55,321 bases of DNA, from assembly GCA_019352035.1 (NCBI GenBank), contig JABBNZ010000008.1:1-55321 (forward strand), read 5' to 3'. Both the position numbers and the translations under genes were made by a program. The notes below the pieces were generated by a model. It ran no database searches and was not told where the DNA came from. It worked only from the letters and a program-made list of their open reading frames with translations. This stretch comes from Pseudomonadota bacterium (GTDB lineage: Bacteria; Pseudomonadota; Gammaproteobacteria; Steroidobacterales; Steroidobacteraceae). Of the stretch, positions 44,326-51,286 are shown one piece after another; the stretch's first letter is position 1, and each line of letters opens with the position of its first letter.

Positions 44326-44432
44326 CGTGTCACCTCCCGCCAGCGGGGCTGCACGCAGGATCGGACGCGGCGGATTCACGATCAGGTATCATCCGGCGCA
44401 TTATTGCGCATTTTCCCCTGCGACGGACCTTC

Positions 44433-44831
44433 ATGCGACGTGAACCTTTGATCTCTTCTTCCGGCCCGCGCCTGCTGGCGCTCGCTCTGCTCGCCGTCTG
44501 CCTCGGACTGACGGGGTGCGTTTACCGCATGGACATCCAGCAAGGCAACTACCTCGACGGCCACACGGTGCAGCAGCTGAAGGTCGGCATGACCCGGGCC
44601 CAGGTGCGCTACCTGCTCGGCACGCCGATGGTGGAAGATATTTTCAACAGGGACCGGTGGGACTACCTCTATTACTTCAAGCGAGGCTACGTCCGCCGGC
44701 CGATCGAGAGCCGGGTGATCGTGTACTTCAGCGGCAACAAGGTGCAGCGCTTCGTGCTGTACCATGTCCCCAAGGGACGGCCGTACGGACCCAACCGGCT
44801 GCCCTCGCCGAACAAGTTTCAGATTTTCTAG
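44433..44831 (+). CDS. bamE: Outer membrane protein assembly factor BamE
   Basis: 132-residue lipoprotein of the BAM complex. A signal peptide ends in the lipobox LTGC (Cys29 lipidated). The SmpA/OmlA domain contains YLDGHTVQQLKVGMTRAQVRYLLG, then WDYLYYFKRG. The C-terminal tail after the domain is short and basic. It is divergent from fur (107-nt gap) and is followed directly by repeat G2. Confidence 0.96.
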   Translation: MRREPLISSSGPRLLALALLAVCLGLTGCVYRMDIQQGNYLDGHTVQQLKVGMTRAQVRYLLGTPMVEDIFNRDRWDYLYYFKRGYVRRPIESRVIVYFSGNKVQRFVLYHVPKGRPYGPNRLPSPNKFQIF

Positions 44832-44941
44832 TTGAAGCGCTGGATCGGGGCTCCTGCCCCACCCAGCGCGTTTTGGGCAAAAAGCGCGGTTTTTTGCCCA
44901 AAACCGGCCACCTGCGGCGGCCGGGTGCATCCCTGTACCTG
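44832..44941 (+). repeat. Family 2 four-hairpin repeat, copy G2 (downstream of bamE)
   Basis: 110 bp, in the same orientation as bamE and starting right after its stop. Its first 39 bases match G1 at 37 positions. Hairpins: (1) GCGCTGG/CCAGCGC (44837-44843, 44863-44869); (2) GTTTTGGGCAAAAA/TTTTTGCCCAAAAC (44870-44883, 44891-44904), 14 bp; (3) CGGCC/GGCCG (44905-44909, 44919-44923); (4) GGTGCA/TGTACC (44924-44929, 44934-44939). Stems 2-4 differ from G1 on both strands yet stay paired. It may also act as a bidirectional transcription stop between bamE and rnfH. Confidence 0.8.
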
Positions 44942-44993
44942 CTCCAGTGTCTGCCCGCTTCATGACTCGGGGTCGACCTCAGTCGATGGGGAA

Positions 44994-45299
44994 CTACTGA
45001 CTTTCTTTGGGACGGGGTGCGGCTTTGGCGCGGCGGCGTAGTCGGGGATCGCCGCGCAAGGGACGGTAGAGCTCGATGCGGTCGCCGTCCTCGGGACGGT
45101 CGGCGCGGGTGCGCGCCTCGCCGAAAATACCGACGGCAGCGCTGTCCCAGGGCACGGCGGTCTCCTGCGCCTCGCGGCGGACGGCTTCGATGGCCTCCGC
45201 GATCGTGGCATCGGGCGCCAACACGACCTGCCATAGGTATTGGCGCGCGGCGCCGGCAAATGCCACCACGCAGCGCTTGTCCGGCCGATGATCACTCAC
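44994..45299 (-). CDS. rnfH: RnfH family ubiquitin-like protein
   Basis: 101 residues of the UPF0125/RnfH family, with a beta-grasp core (CVVAFAGAARQYLWQVVLAP...) and the conserved VGIFGEARTRADRPEDGDRIELYRPL. The C-terminus is basic. The start is GTG at 45299, overlapping the ratA stop by 8 nt. In many proteobacteria it sits beside ratA and smpB, as here; no rnf operon is in the window. Its biochemical role is not established. Confidence 0.93.
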   Translation of the reverse strand: MSDHRPDKRCVVAFAGAARQYLWQVVLAPDATIAEAIEAVRREAQETAVPWDSAAVGIFGEARTRADRPEDGDRIELYRPLRGDPRLRRRAKAAPRPKESQ

Positions 45300-45714
45300 G
45301 GCTTCGGGCCACGAATGCCTCGACCAGGGAGCCGACGGTTTCGGCGAACATGTGGTCGAACATCATCCCCGAAAGAGTGCTCTTGAAGGCGAAGCTCATG
45401 GTCAGCTCCACGCGGCAGCCGTCAGCCCCAATCGGCGTGAGCAGCCACTCGCCTTCGAGCGTCCTGAAGGGGCCGCTCACCAGGTGCATCAGAATCCGCC
45501 TGTCACGCTCGAGCTCATTACGGGTGGTGAACTCACCGTGCAGCGGGCCTTTCTTGACGCCGATCGTCGCCACGAGCTCGCTCTCCGTTCGGGACTCCAC
45601 GCGTGCGTGGGTGCACCACGGCAGGAACCGCGGGTAGCTCTCGATATCGTTGATGAGCGCGAACAGGCGGCTCGGCGGCTGGGCGACGAGCGCCGAGCGC
45701 TTAACCTCTCGCAT
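45292..45714 (-). CDS. ratA: RatA / SRPBCC-family coenzyme Q-binding-like protein
   Basis: 140 residues with the START/Coq10-like fold: [24 protein letters not shown], and the C-terminal helix [22 protein letters not shown]. coli RatA was described as inhibiting 70S formation; relatives bind coenzyme Q, so the exact role is unsure. It is divergent from smpB and overlaps rnfH. Confidence 0.93.
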   Translation of the reverse strand: MREVKRSALVAQPPSRLFALINDIESYPRFLPWCTHARVESRTESELVATIGVKKGPLHGEFTTRNELERDRRILMHLVSGPFRTLEGEWLLTPIGADGCRVELTMSFAFKSTLSGMMFDHMFAETVGSLVEAFVARSRE

Positions 45715-45759
45715 CAGGCAATTGTCCCAAGATCACCGCCCCTACGACAAGCTTCCCAA

Positions 45760-45765
45760 TACAAT
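45760..45765 (+). promoter_or_regulatory. Candidate -10 box of smpB
   Basis: TACAAT at 45760-45765 lies in the ratA-smpB divergent region and has a good -10 match, but no convincing -35. It covers an in-frame ATG at 45764, which argues that translation begins at the later ATG (45809), leaving a leader of about 35 nt. Confidence 0.3.
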
Positions 45766-45808
45766 GGCGGCCTCTGGAGCCCGACCGCCGCCCTTTCGCA
45801 GCCAATCC

Positions 45809-46279
45809 ATGCCACCCAAGGCCGCCGCCGCCCCCCGCCTCATCGCCGAGAACCGCAGAGCGCGCTTCGATTACTTCATCGAGGAGCGCTACGAGGCCGG
45901 GCTCGCGCTGCAGGGCTGGGAGGTCAAAGCGATGCGCGCGGGACGCGCCCAGCTCACCGAGGCTTATGTGTACCTGCGCGGCAGCGAGGCTTTCCTGATC
46001 GGCGCGCACATCTCGCCGCTGCCCACGACCTCCAGCCACGTGATCGCCGATCCCGTGCGCACCCGCAAGCTGCTGCTGCACCGCAGCCAGCTGAGCGGCC
46101 TGCTCGGCGCGGTGGAGCGCAAGGGCTACACCCTGGTCCCGCTCGAGCTCTACTGGAAGGACGGGCGGGCCAAGATCGAGGTCGGCCTCGCCAAAGGCAA
46201 GAAGCAGCACGACAAGCGCGCGGTCGAGAAGGATCGCGACTGGCAGCGCGACAAGGCTCGGCTGCTCAGACGGGGCTGA
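45809..46279 (+). CDS. smpB: SsrA-binding protein SmpB
   Basis: 156 residues; binds tmRNA and delivers it to stalled ribosomes. Core motifs: [37 protein letters not shown], and the basic C-terminal tail [20 protein letters not shown] that probes the mRNA channel. ATG at 45809 gives a length close to the E. coli protein (160); an ATG at 45764 would overlap the likely -10 box. tmRNA itself lies 1.1 kb downstream. Confidence 0.96.
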   Translation: MPPKAAAAPRLIAENRRARFDYFIEERYEAGLALQGWEVKAMRAGRAQLTEAYVYLRGSEAFLIGAHISPLPTTSSHVIADPVRTRKLLLHRSQLSGLLGAVERKGYTLVPLELYWKDGRAKIEVGLAKGKKQHDKRAVEKDRDWQRDKARLLRRG

Positions 46280-46308
46280 GCGCCGCGTCCGGACGGGGCG
46301 ATTGCGCC

Positions 46309-47193
46309 TCAAGGCAAATTGAACCCGTCCACGGTGACGGGCGTGCCCGCGGTCGGGGAGAGCTTCGAATTCTTCAGGTTGTAGACGAGATTGACCGTGA
46401 ACACGGTGGCGGTGTGCCTCACGCTGCCTTGCGCAGGGTTCACGATGACGGCCGCGGGCGGATTGGTGTTGTTGAGCAGCTGCGCGCCTACGGCCAAAGC
46501 CAGCGAGGAATCGATCTTGACCTGCACGGACAGATTGTCGGTCGTCGTCGTGTCGTTCGAGCCGTACTGAACCAACAGCGTGTTCACGACCTTCGTCAGG
46601 CGAGTGAGCGAGTGCGAGTAGTTCACGCCCGCCTGCACCACCGCATTGCGCTGCATGGAGCCGGGCACGTGGGTGCGGCTCTGCACGTTGCCGAAGGGGC
46701 CTATCGTCAGCACTTCCGGCTTCTCGATCCGGAATCCGGCGCCGAGCTCGGCCGCGAGCAGCGTGGAGCGCGACTGAACGAACTTGAAGCCCGCGCCGCT
46801 CGCGAGGCTCGCCTGGTAGGAAAAGCCGGCCAAGAGATTGCGATCCCAGCGGGCGCTGGAGAACCAGAAAGTGCGCGGGCTCAGTTCCAGGTCCGCTTGC
46901 AGACGCGTGCTGGTGTCCTGCTGCGTGGTGTAGCGGCCGGAGCTGGCATAGAGCGTCCTGAGCCCGCCGCTCAACGTCCAGCCGCCCATCCGGTGCGCCA
47001 CGTCGAAGCTGGCGTTGCCGCTCTTGGTGGTCGTATTCCCGCTCGTCATGATGAGCCCGAGCTGTCCCTCCGCGGCCCAGGTGCCGGGGTGATGCGCGTG
47101 AGAGCCTGCCGCTGCCCTTCCCGAATCCGCGGCTTGCGCATAACCATTCAACATCAGCGCGACGCCCATGACCGCAATGCTCTTCTTCATCAT
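46309..47193 (-). CDS. DUF481 / YdiY-like outer membrane beta-barrel protein
   Basis: 294 residues. A signal peptide (MMKKSIAVMGVALMLNGYAQAA) is followed by a His-rich stretch (GSHAHHPGTW), then repeated amphipathic strands typical of the DUF481 'salt-induced outer membrane protein' family: GQLGLIMTSGNTTTKSGNAS begins the barrel, and alternating strands run to the C-terminus. ATG at 47193 (or 47190) is preferred over the TTG at 47205. Function is unknown in detail. It is convergent with smpB and divergent from the tmRNA gene. Confidence 0.85.
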   Translation of the reverse strand: MMKKSIAVMGVALMLNGYAQAADSGRAAAGSHAHHPGTWAAEGQLGLIMTSGNTTTKSGNASFDVAHRMGGWTLSGGLRTLYASSGRYTTQQDTSTRLQADLELSPRTFWFSSARWDRNLLAGFSYQASLASGAGFKFVQSRSTLLAAELGAGFRIEKPEVLTIGPFGNVQSRTHVPGSMQRNAVVQAGVNYSHSLTRLTKVVNTLLVQYGSNDTTTTDNLSVQVKIDSSLALAVGAQLLNNTNPPAAVIVNPAQGSVRHTATVFTVNLVYNLKNSKLSPTAGTPVTVDGFNLP

Positions 47194-47384
47194 TATTCCG
47201 TCCAACTCCCTCGGATGCCCCCGCCGGCGCAGCTGAGCGGGGGGTGCAAAAGCCGGCGACCTTACCGGAAAGGGCCGGCAGGGGGAACTACCGCAGGTCG
47301 GCGACCGGCGGTGGACTCGAGCGCAACCCCAGCGGGAAGCTTTCTGCGTGCAGGGAATTTCTGGTGTATCCTACGGGTACCTTT

Positions 47385-47737
47385 GGGGGCGACCGGTTTC
47401 GACGTGGGTTGCGAACCTTCAGGGGCGTACCGAGGTGCAGTGCCCTCGTAAATCACTCTGCAAAACTTAGTTGCCAACGACGACAACTACGCTCTGGCTG
47501 CCTAACCGCAGCTGACCTCTGACCGGCTCGTGCCTGTGCGACCGAATCAGGGGACACGTTCACAGGATCGCGATCCGCGCGTGCGACGGGCCGGATCGTT
47601 AAGAGTTACCGGCCGCTGGCGCGGCGTCTTCCCTGCCCCTCGGGTAGCGCAGCGTGAGAACCAAAGAGCGGGCTACGTACGTAGATCCTGAAGTCTAGGA
47701 CTTGCGGACGGGGGTTCGATTCCCCCCGCCTCCACCA
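47385..47737 (+). ncRNA. ssrA: tmRNA (SsrA), tag ANDDNYALAA
   Basis: A 353-nt transfer-messenger RNA that rescues stalled ribosomes and tags nascent proteins for proteolysis. The 5' GGGGGCG pairs with CGCCTCC before the encoded CCA, giving a 7-bp acceptor stem with one G-U. GCGACCGGTTTCGACG is the conserved 5' end, and GGGGGTTCGATTCCCCC the T-arm. The tag frame starts at the resume codon GCC (47473) and ends with TAA at 47503-47505, coding ANDDNYALAA; the E. coli tag is AANDENYALAA. A weak -10 (TATCCT, 47367-47372) precedes it. Protein ORFs antisense to its 3' end are spurious. Confidence 0.97.
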
Positions 47738-47743
47738 ATTGAA

Positions 47744-47771
47744 GGGCTCGGATACTCTCCGGGCCCTTTTT
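47744..47771 (+). terminator. Rho-independent terminator of ssrA
   Basis: GGGCTCGGA (47744-47752) pairs with TCCGGGCCC (47758-47766) across a 5-nt loop (one G-U), followed by TTTTT and a pyrimidine-rich run. It begins 7 nt after the tmRNA CCA. The next 220 bp (47775-47995) hold no gene or repeat that I can support. Confidence 0.9.
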
Positions 47772-47995
47772 CTTCTTGCCTGAAACTTCCGCACCACGCG
47801 GCGTTCCGGCCGTCAGTGTTGCCGGTGGCGTTCTCGACCGGCACGCACCAAGCCCCGCCACAACCTCGCGCTGCGCCACCGAGTCGGTCGGCAGCGGATT
47901 GCGCTGGAACCAGCAGGCTCGGGCGGCAACCGTCCGCCACCACATTCGGCTGGTCGCCGGAACCAACCGTAGCGGTCGCTCATTGAACGTGCACG

Positions 47996-48673
47996 ATGAC
48001 GACCGAGGATTCCGAGCCGCTATCGAGGCGCGCGCGGGCCGGCCGTGAGGAGACGGGCGGGCTCACGGGCGCCCGTACCCTCATGTCACTCGAAGAGCTG
48101 CGTAACGCGGTGAACGAGTGTCGGCGCTGCACGCTCTGGAAGGCGACGACTCAGGGCGTGCCCGGCGAGGGCCCATCGCCCGCGCGCCTCATGGTGGTGG
48201 GGGAGGCTCCCGGGGACTCCGAGGACCTGCAGGGCCACCCGTTCGTCGGGCCCGCGGGAGCGATTCTCGACCGGGCGCTGAAGGATGCCGGCCTCGGCCG
48301 CGACTCCGTTTACATCACCAACGCCGTCAAGCACTTCAAGTTCGAGCCCCGCGGCAAGCGGCGGCTGCACATCAAGCCGAGCGCGAACGAGATCGAGGCC
48401 TGCCATTGGTGGCTCGGTGAGGAGCTGCGCCTGGTCGCGCCGAAGCTCGTGATGGCGCTCGGCGGCACGGCCGCGCGCGCGCTACTGGGCCATCCGGTGA
48501 TCGTCTCCCAGCTTCGCGGCGCACCCATCAGACTTTCCGCGACGGCGCACCTGTGGGTCACGGTTCACCCCTCGTTCCTGCTACGCGTGCCCGACGACGC
48601 GCGGCGCCGCAACGAGTACGCGCGGTTCGTGAAAGAGCTGAACGACGCGGTCGCCTGGATCGAGAAGCACTGA
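47996..48673 (+). CDS. UdgX-type uracil-DNA glycosylase (KRRLH variant)
   Basis: 225 residues of the uracil-DNA glycosylase superfamily. Motif 1 is GEAPG (69-73) in a long match GEAPGDSEDLQGHPFVGPAG; the catalytic pocket continues with TNAVKHFKF, and motif 2 is HPS (191-193). Between them sits KRRLH (121-125). UdgX enzymes carry KRRIH, whose His becomes covalently bound to the DNA sugar after uracil removal, trapping the protein on DNA. Here Ile is replaced by Leu and His125 is kept. CRRC (42-45) and Cys136 fit the iron-sulphur region. The start could also be Met30 (48083). It stands alone downstream of ssrA, and repeat copy D follows it. Confidence 0.9.
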   Translation: MTTEDSEPLSRRARAGREETGGLTGARTLMSLEELRNAVNECRRCTLWKATTQGVPGEGPSPARLMVVGEAPGDSEDLQGHPFVGPAGAILDRALKDAGLGRDSVYITNAVKHFKFEPRGKRRLHIKPSANEIEACHWWLGEELRLVAPKLVMALGGTAARALLGHPVIVSQLRGAPIRLSATAHLWVTVHPSFLLRVPDDARRRNEYARFVKELNDAVAWIEKH

Positions 48674-48683
48674 CCTTCAAGTC

Positions 48684-48868
48684 CGAAAGCAATCGAGCCA
48701 GCGGCCCCAAGGCCGTTGCGCCCTGAGATCCTCCAGCTCGAGACCGGGTGCCCCGGGAAAACGGCCGCGGGATAGACAAAGCCACAGGGCTGGCCGCTCA
48801 CAAAATCGCCGGGAGCGACGTTGGACGGCGTTAGCGCGTTCAAAATCGCTCCACGCGATTTTGTGAGC
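48684..48868 (+). repeat. Family 1 intergenic repeat, copy D (udgX-amidase gap)
   Basis: Head CGAAAGCAATCGAGCCAGCG (48684-48703, diverged), CGGCC/GGCCG hairpin, CTGAGATCC, GCCCCGGGAAAACGGCCGC, then GGGCTGGCCGCTCA (48787-48800). Next comes AAAATCGCCGGGAGCGA (48802-48818), identical to copy A. A 14-bp stem pairs GCTCACAAAATCGC (48796-48809) with GCGATTTTGTGAGC (48855-48868). A second arm, CAAAATCGC at 48841-48849, can pair with the same 3' arm, so two hairpins are mutually exclusive. The stop of the convergent amidase gene (48840) lies inside it. Confidence 0.8.
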
Positions 48869-49781
48869 CAATCCCATCAAGAGAAGTCAGCGCACCGTAG
48901 AGCTCGGGCCGCCGGTCGCGGAAGACGAACCAGTTGTCCCGCAGGGCCGCGGTCTCCTCGAGGTCGAACGTGGCCGTGAGCACCGCATCCCCCTCCTCGG
49001 GAGCCTCCGCGATCTTCGCGCCCATCGCATCCGTGATGAATGACGAGCCGTAGAATCGGATGTAGAGCCCTTCGGGGTCCTGCAGCGAGCGCTCGAGCCC
49101 GTAGCGGTTCGCGGCGGCGAGCGGCATCAGATTCGCGGCGGCGTGACCCTGTTGGGTTCTCTGCCAGTGATCGCGCGAGTTCACCGGCAGCGCGGGCGGC
49201 GGCTCGGTGCCGATGGCGGTCGGGTAAAGGAGAAGCTCCGCGCCCGCGAGCGCCATGGCGCGCGCCGCTTCCGGAAACCACTGGTCCCAACAGATGCCGA
49301 CTCCGATCCGCGCGTACCGCGTGCGCCAGACCTTGAAGCCCGTGTCCCCGGGACTGAAGTAGTTCTTCTCCTGGTACCCGGGCCCATTGGGGATGTGAGA
49401 CTTGCGGTAGATGCCGAGCCGCGAGCCGTCGGCATCGAGGATGGCGACGGAGTTGAAATAGGCCGGCCCCGAGCGCTCGAAGAAGCTGATGGGCAAGACC
49501 ACGCCGAGCTCGCGCGCCACCGCGCTGAAATGCCGCACCGCGGGGTTGTCCTCGACGGTACGCGCCAGCTTCAGATGCCGCGCATCCTGCTCGATGCAGA
49601 AGTACGGTGTCTCGAAGAGCTCCGGCAGCAGGATGATCTTCGCCCCCCGAGCCGCGGCCTCCCGCACCAGCTGCTCGGCGTGAGCGATGTTCGCGGCGCC
49701 GTCCCAGCCGCATGCCATCTGGATCGTCGCCAGAGTCAGCGGGCGCGTGGTGCGGCGGAAGTGCTCAGGTGGCTTTGACAT
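48840..49781 (-). CDS. aguB: N-carbamoylputrescine amidase-like carbon-nitrogen hydrolase
   Basis: 313 residues of the nitrilase superfamily, closest by eye to N-carbamoylputrescine amidase (polyamine synthesis from agmatine). The catalytic triad is Glu54 (LLPELFE), Lys127 (YRKSHIPNGPGYQEK) and Cys164 (GICWDQWFPEAAR). ATG at 49781 is chosen; an ATG at 49805 is possible. The start overlaps the end of the oxidoreductase gene by 17 nt. The usual C-terminus (RPELYGAL) is followed by a short tail whose last residues, SQNRVERF, are encoded by repeat copy D. No agmatine deiminase gene is in the window, so the substrate is inferred from similarity. Confidence 0.9.
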   Translation of the reverse strand: MSKPPEHFRRTTRPLTLATIQMACGWDGAANIAHAEQLVREAAARGAKIILLPELFETPYFCIEQDARHLKLARTVEDNPAVRHFSAVARELGVVLPISFFERSGPAYFNSVAILDADGSRLGIYRKSHIPNGPGYQEKNYFSPGDTGFKVWRTRYARIGVGICWDQWFPEAARAMALAGAELLLYPTAIGTEPPPALPVNSRDHWQRTQQGHAAANLMPLAAANRYGLERSLQDPEGLYIRFYGSSFITDAMGAKIAEAPEEGDAVLTATFDLEETAALRDNWFVFRDRRPELYGALTSLDGIGSQNRVERF

Positions 49782-50751
49782 CGCGCTTAGCTCTCCGTTT
49801 CCCATAGTCCGCCAGAGACGCTTGAACCTGGTCCGTGATGCGCATGGCGGTCTCCAACGCCATCAGTCCAGCCTCGCCGGGCACCACCGGCGGCCGGCCG
49901 TCCCGGATGCAGGCGAGGAAGGAATCGATCTCCGCCTTCAATGCATCCCCGGGATCGAGGCTCTGCTCCTCGATGATGACCGGCAACGGTCCGGGCGGCT
50001 CCGACGGACCGCGCTTGCGGATGACCGTCAGAATCTTCTGCTGCAGATCCAGCGACAGATAGGCGTCGTCCTCGAAAATGCGCATCTTGCGCTCGGTTTT
50101 CAAGCTGACACGGCTTGCGGTGGCATTGACGACGCAACCGTTCGCGAACGTAATGCGCGCGTTGGCGATGTCGATGTCTTCGGAAAAGACCGGCGTCCCA
50201 ACCGCATCGATGCTCTTCACCGGCGCCCCGACGATCATCTGGACGATGTCGATATCGTGGATCATGAGGTCCAGAACCACGCTGACATCCGTACCCCGCT
50301 CTCGGTATGGGGCCAGACGGTGGCATTCGACGAAGCGCGGCGCCCGCAGATGTGGCTCCGCTGCCAGGATTGCCGAATTGAACCGCTCGAGGTGGCCCAC
50401 CTGCAGGATGCGGCCGCGGCGGGAAGCGAGCTCGATCAGCTCCCGCGCCTCGGCTGGCGTCTCCGTGATCGGCTTCTCGACCAGGACGTGCGCGCCCGAT
50501 TCCAGGAAATCACGCGCTATCGAGTAGTGCGCCGGCGTCGGCGTGACGATGCTGACCGCCTCTACCGCGCCGAGAAGCTCCCTATGGTCGGCCACCGCCC
50601 GGGTCCCCACCTCCGCCGCGACGGCCTCGCGGGCCTCCTGCCGGGCGTCGGCGACGCCCACTAGCTCGCATTGCGCCGCCTGGGCGTACTTCTGTGCGTG
50701 GAACCGGCCCAGATAGCCGACACCGACCACTGCTGCTGTGATTTTCCGCAT
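49765..50751 (-). CDS. Gfo/Idh/MocA-family oxidoreductase
   Basis: 328 residues. The N-terminal Rossmann fold has GVGYLGRFHAQKY (10-22) and EKPITET (92-98), which holds the conserved EKP lysine. The second half contains DLMIHDIDI (His-Asp catalytic region) and GHLERFN. Relatives include sugar dehydrogenases and UDP-GlcNAc 3-dehydrogenase (GnnA); the substrate cannot be told from sequence alone, and no gnnB or lpx gene is adjacent. It overlaps the amidase gene and is divergent from the small membrane protein gene. Confidence 0.9.
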   Translation of the reverse strand: MRKITAAVVGVGYLGRFHAQKYAQAAQCELVGVADARQEAREAVAAEVGTRAVADHRELLGAVEAVSIVTPTPAHYSIARDFLESGAHVLVEKPITETPAEARELIELASRRGRILQVGHLERFNSAILAAEPHLRAPRFVECHRLAPYRERGTDVSVVLDLMIHDIDIVQMIVGAPVKSIDAVGTPVFSEDIDIANARITFANGCVVNATASRVSLKTERKMRIFEDDAYLSLDLQQKILTVIRKRGPSEPPGPLPVIIEEQSLDPGDALKAEIDSFLACIRDGRPPVVPGEAGLMALETAMRITDQVQASLADYGKRRAKRDVKAT

Positions 50752-50800
50752 AGCCTCTCATTATGACCTGGGAAGAGACCCGATCGGCTACACTGCGCCC

Positions 50801-51139
50801 ATGACGGAGCCTTCCGGCGCTGCGGGCCCTCTTGCCCGGGCGCATGCTTTTACCGCGGAGACCCGCACCCGGCGGGAGATCGCGATCTATGCCGGCGCGC
50901 TGGTGCTCGGCCTGCTGGTGCTCCCACTGCTCATCTGGCTCGTAGGACACCGCACCCTCGGCCCCTATACCCATGGGGACAATCCCCAAGGGTTCGGTCC
51001 ACTCACCCTGTACGCCGATTACTTCTCCGGTCTGGCGCATGGCTGGCTGGGGTATTGGGCCGTGGCGGTGGGTCCGGCGCTGCTGCTGCTCGTGGCGAGG
51101 CTCTGGCTCGCCCTGCTGCGGCACCTGCCCAGGGACTGA
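50801..51139 (+). CDS. Small inner-membrane protein of unknown function
   Basis: 112 residues from ATG 50801. Two membrane helices (IAIYAGALVLGLLVLPLLIWLV and YWAVAVGPALLLLVARLWLALL) flank a loop with HGDNPQGFGPLTLYADYFSG. I do not recognise the family beyond 'hypothetical membrane protein'. It is divergent from the oxidoreductase and lies 147 nt upstream of prc. The longer frame starting at 50738 would overlap the oxidoreductase start. Confidence 0.7.
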   Translation: MTEPSGAAGPLARAHAFTAETRTRREIAIYAGALVLGLLVLPLLIWLVGHRTLGPYTHGDNPQGFGPLTLYADYFSGLAHGWLGYWAVAVGPALLLLVARLWLALLRHLPRD

Positions 51140-51253
51140 GACACCGGCAATCCCGCGATACCGCCCTCGAATGCCCTCTGAGACCCTTGATCTGAACCTG
51201 AGATGCCCCAGGAAAGTCTCAGAGATGCTATAGATATTCGCCTCTTCTGAGAC
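51136..51253 (+). promoter_or_regulatory. CTGAGAC repeat cluster and extended -10 upstream of prc
   Basis: Five copies of CTGAGAY lie within 118 bp: 51136, 51178, 51198 and 51247 direct, and 51216-51222 inverted (GTCTCAG). CTGAGA/TCTCAG at 51198-51222 also forms a 6-bp hairpin. An extended -10, TGCTATAGA (51226-51234), lies among them, so the boxes may bind a regulator of prc. The first copy overlaps the stop of the upstream gene. Confidence 0.4.
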
Positions 51254-51286
51254 CCTCCCCCCCTAAGGACCCGCGAGCAGCTCCAG

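Noticed and set aside
44326-44432. Fur box or operator in the fur-bamE gap, including the palindrome GCGCA-TTAT-TGCGC (44396-44409)
   Set aside because: No region matches the Fur consensus well, and the palindrome is short and could be chance in GC-rich DNA.
47606-47797. ORF antisense to the 3' end of tmRNA (SNPRPQVLDF-like)
   Set aside because: This is a well-known false protein made by translating tmRNA/tRNA sequence backwards; the tmRNA is certain.
47775-47990. Integrase remnant or att site next to ssrA
   Set aside because: tmRNA genes often receive integrated elements, but no integrase-like frame or direct repeat of the tmRNA 3' end was found here.
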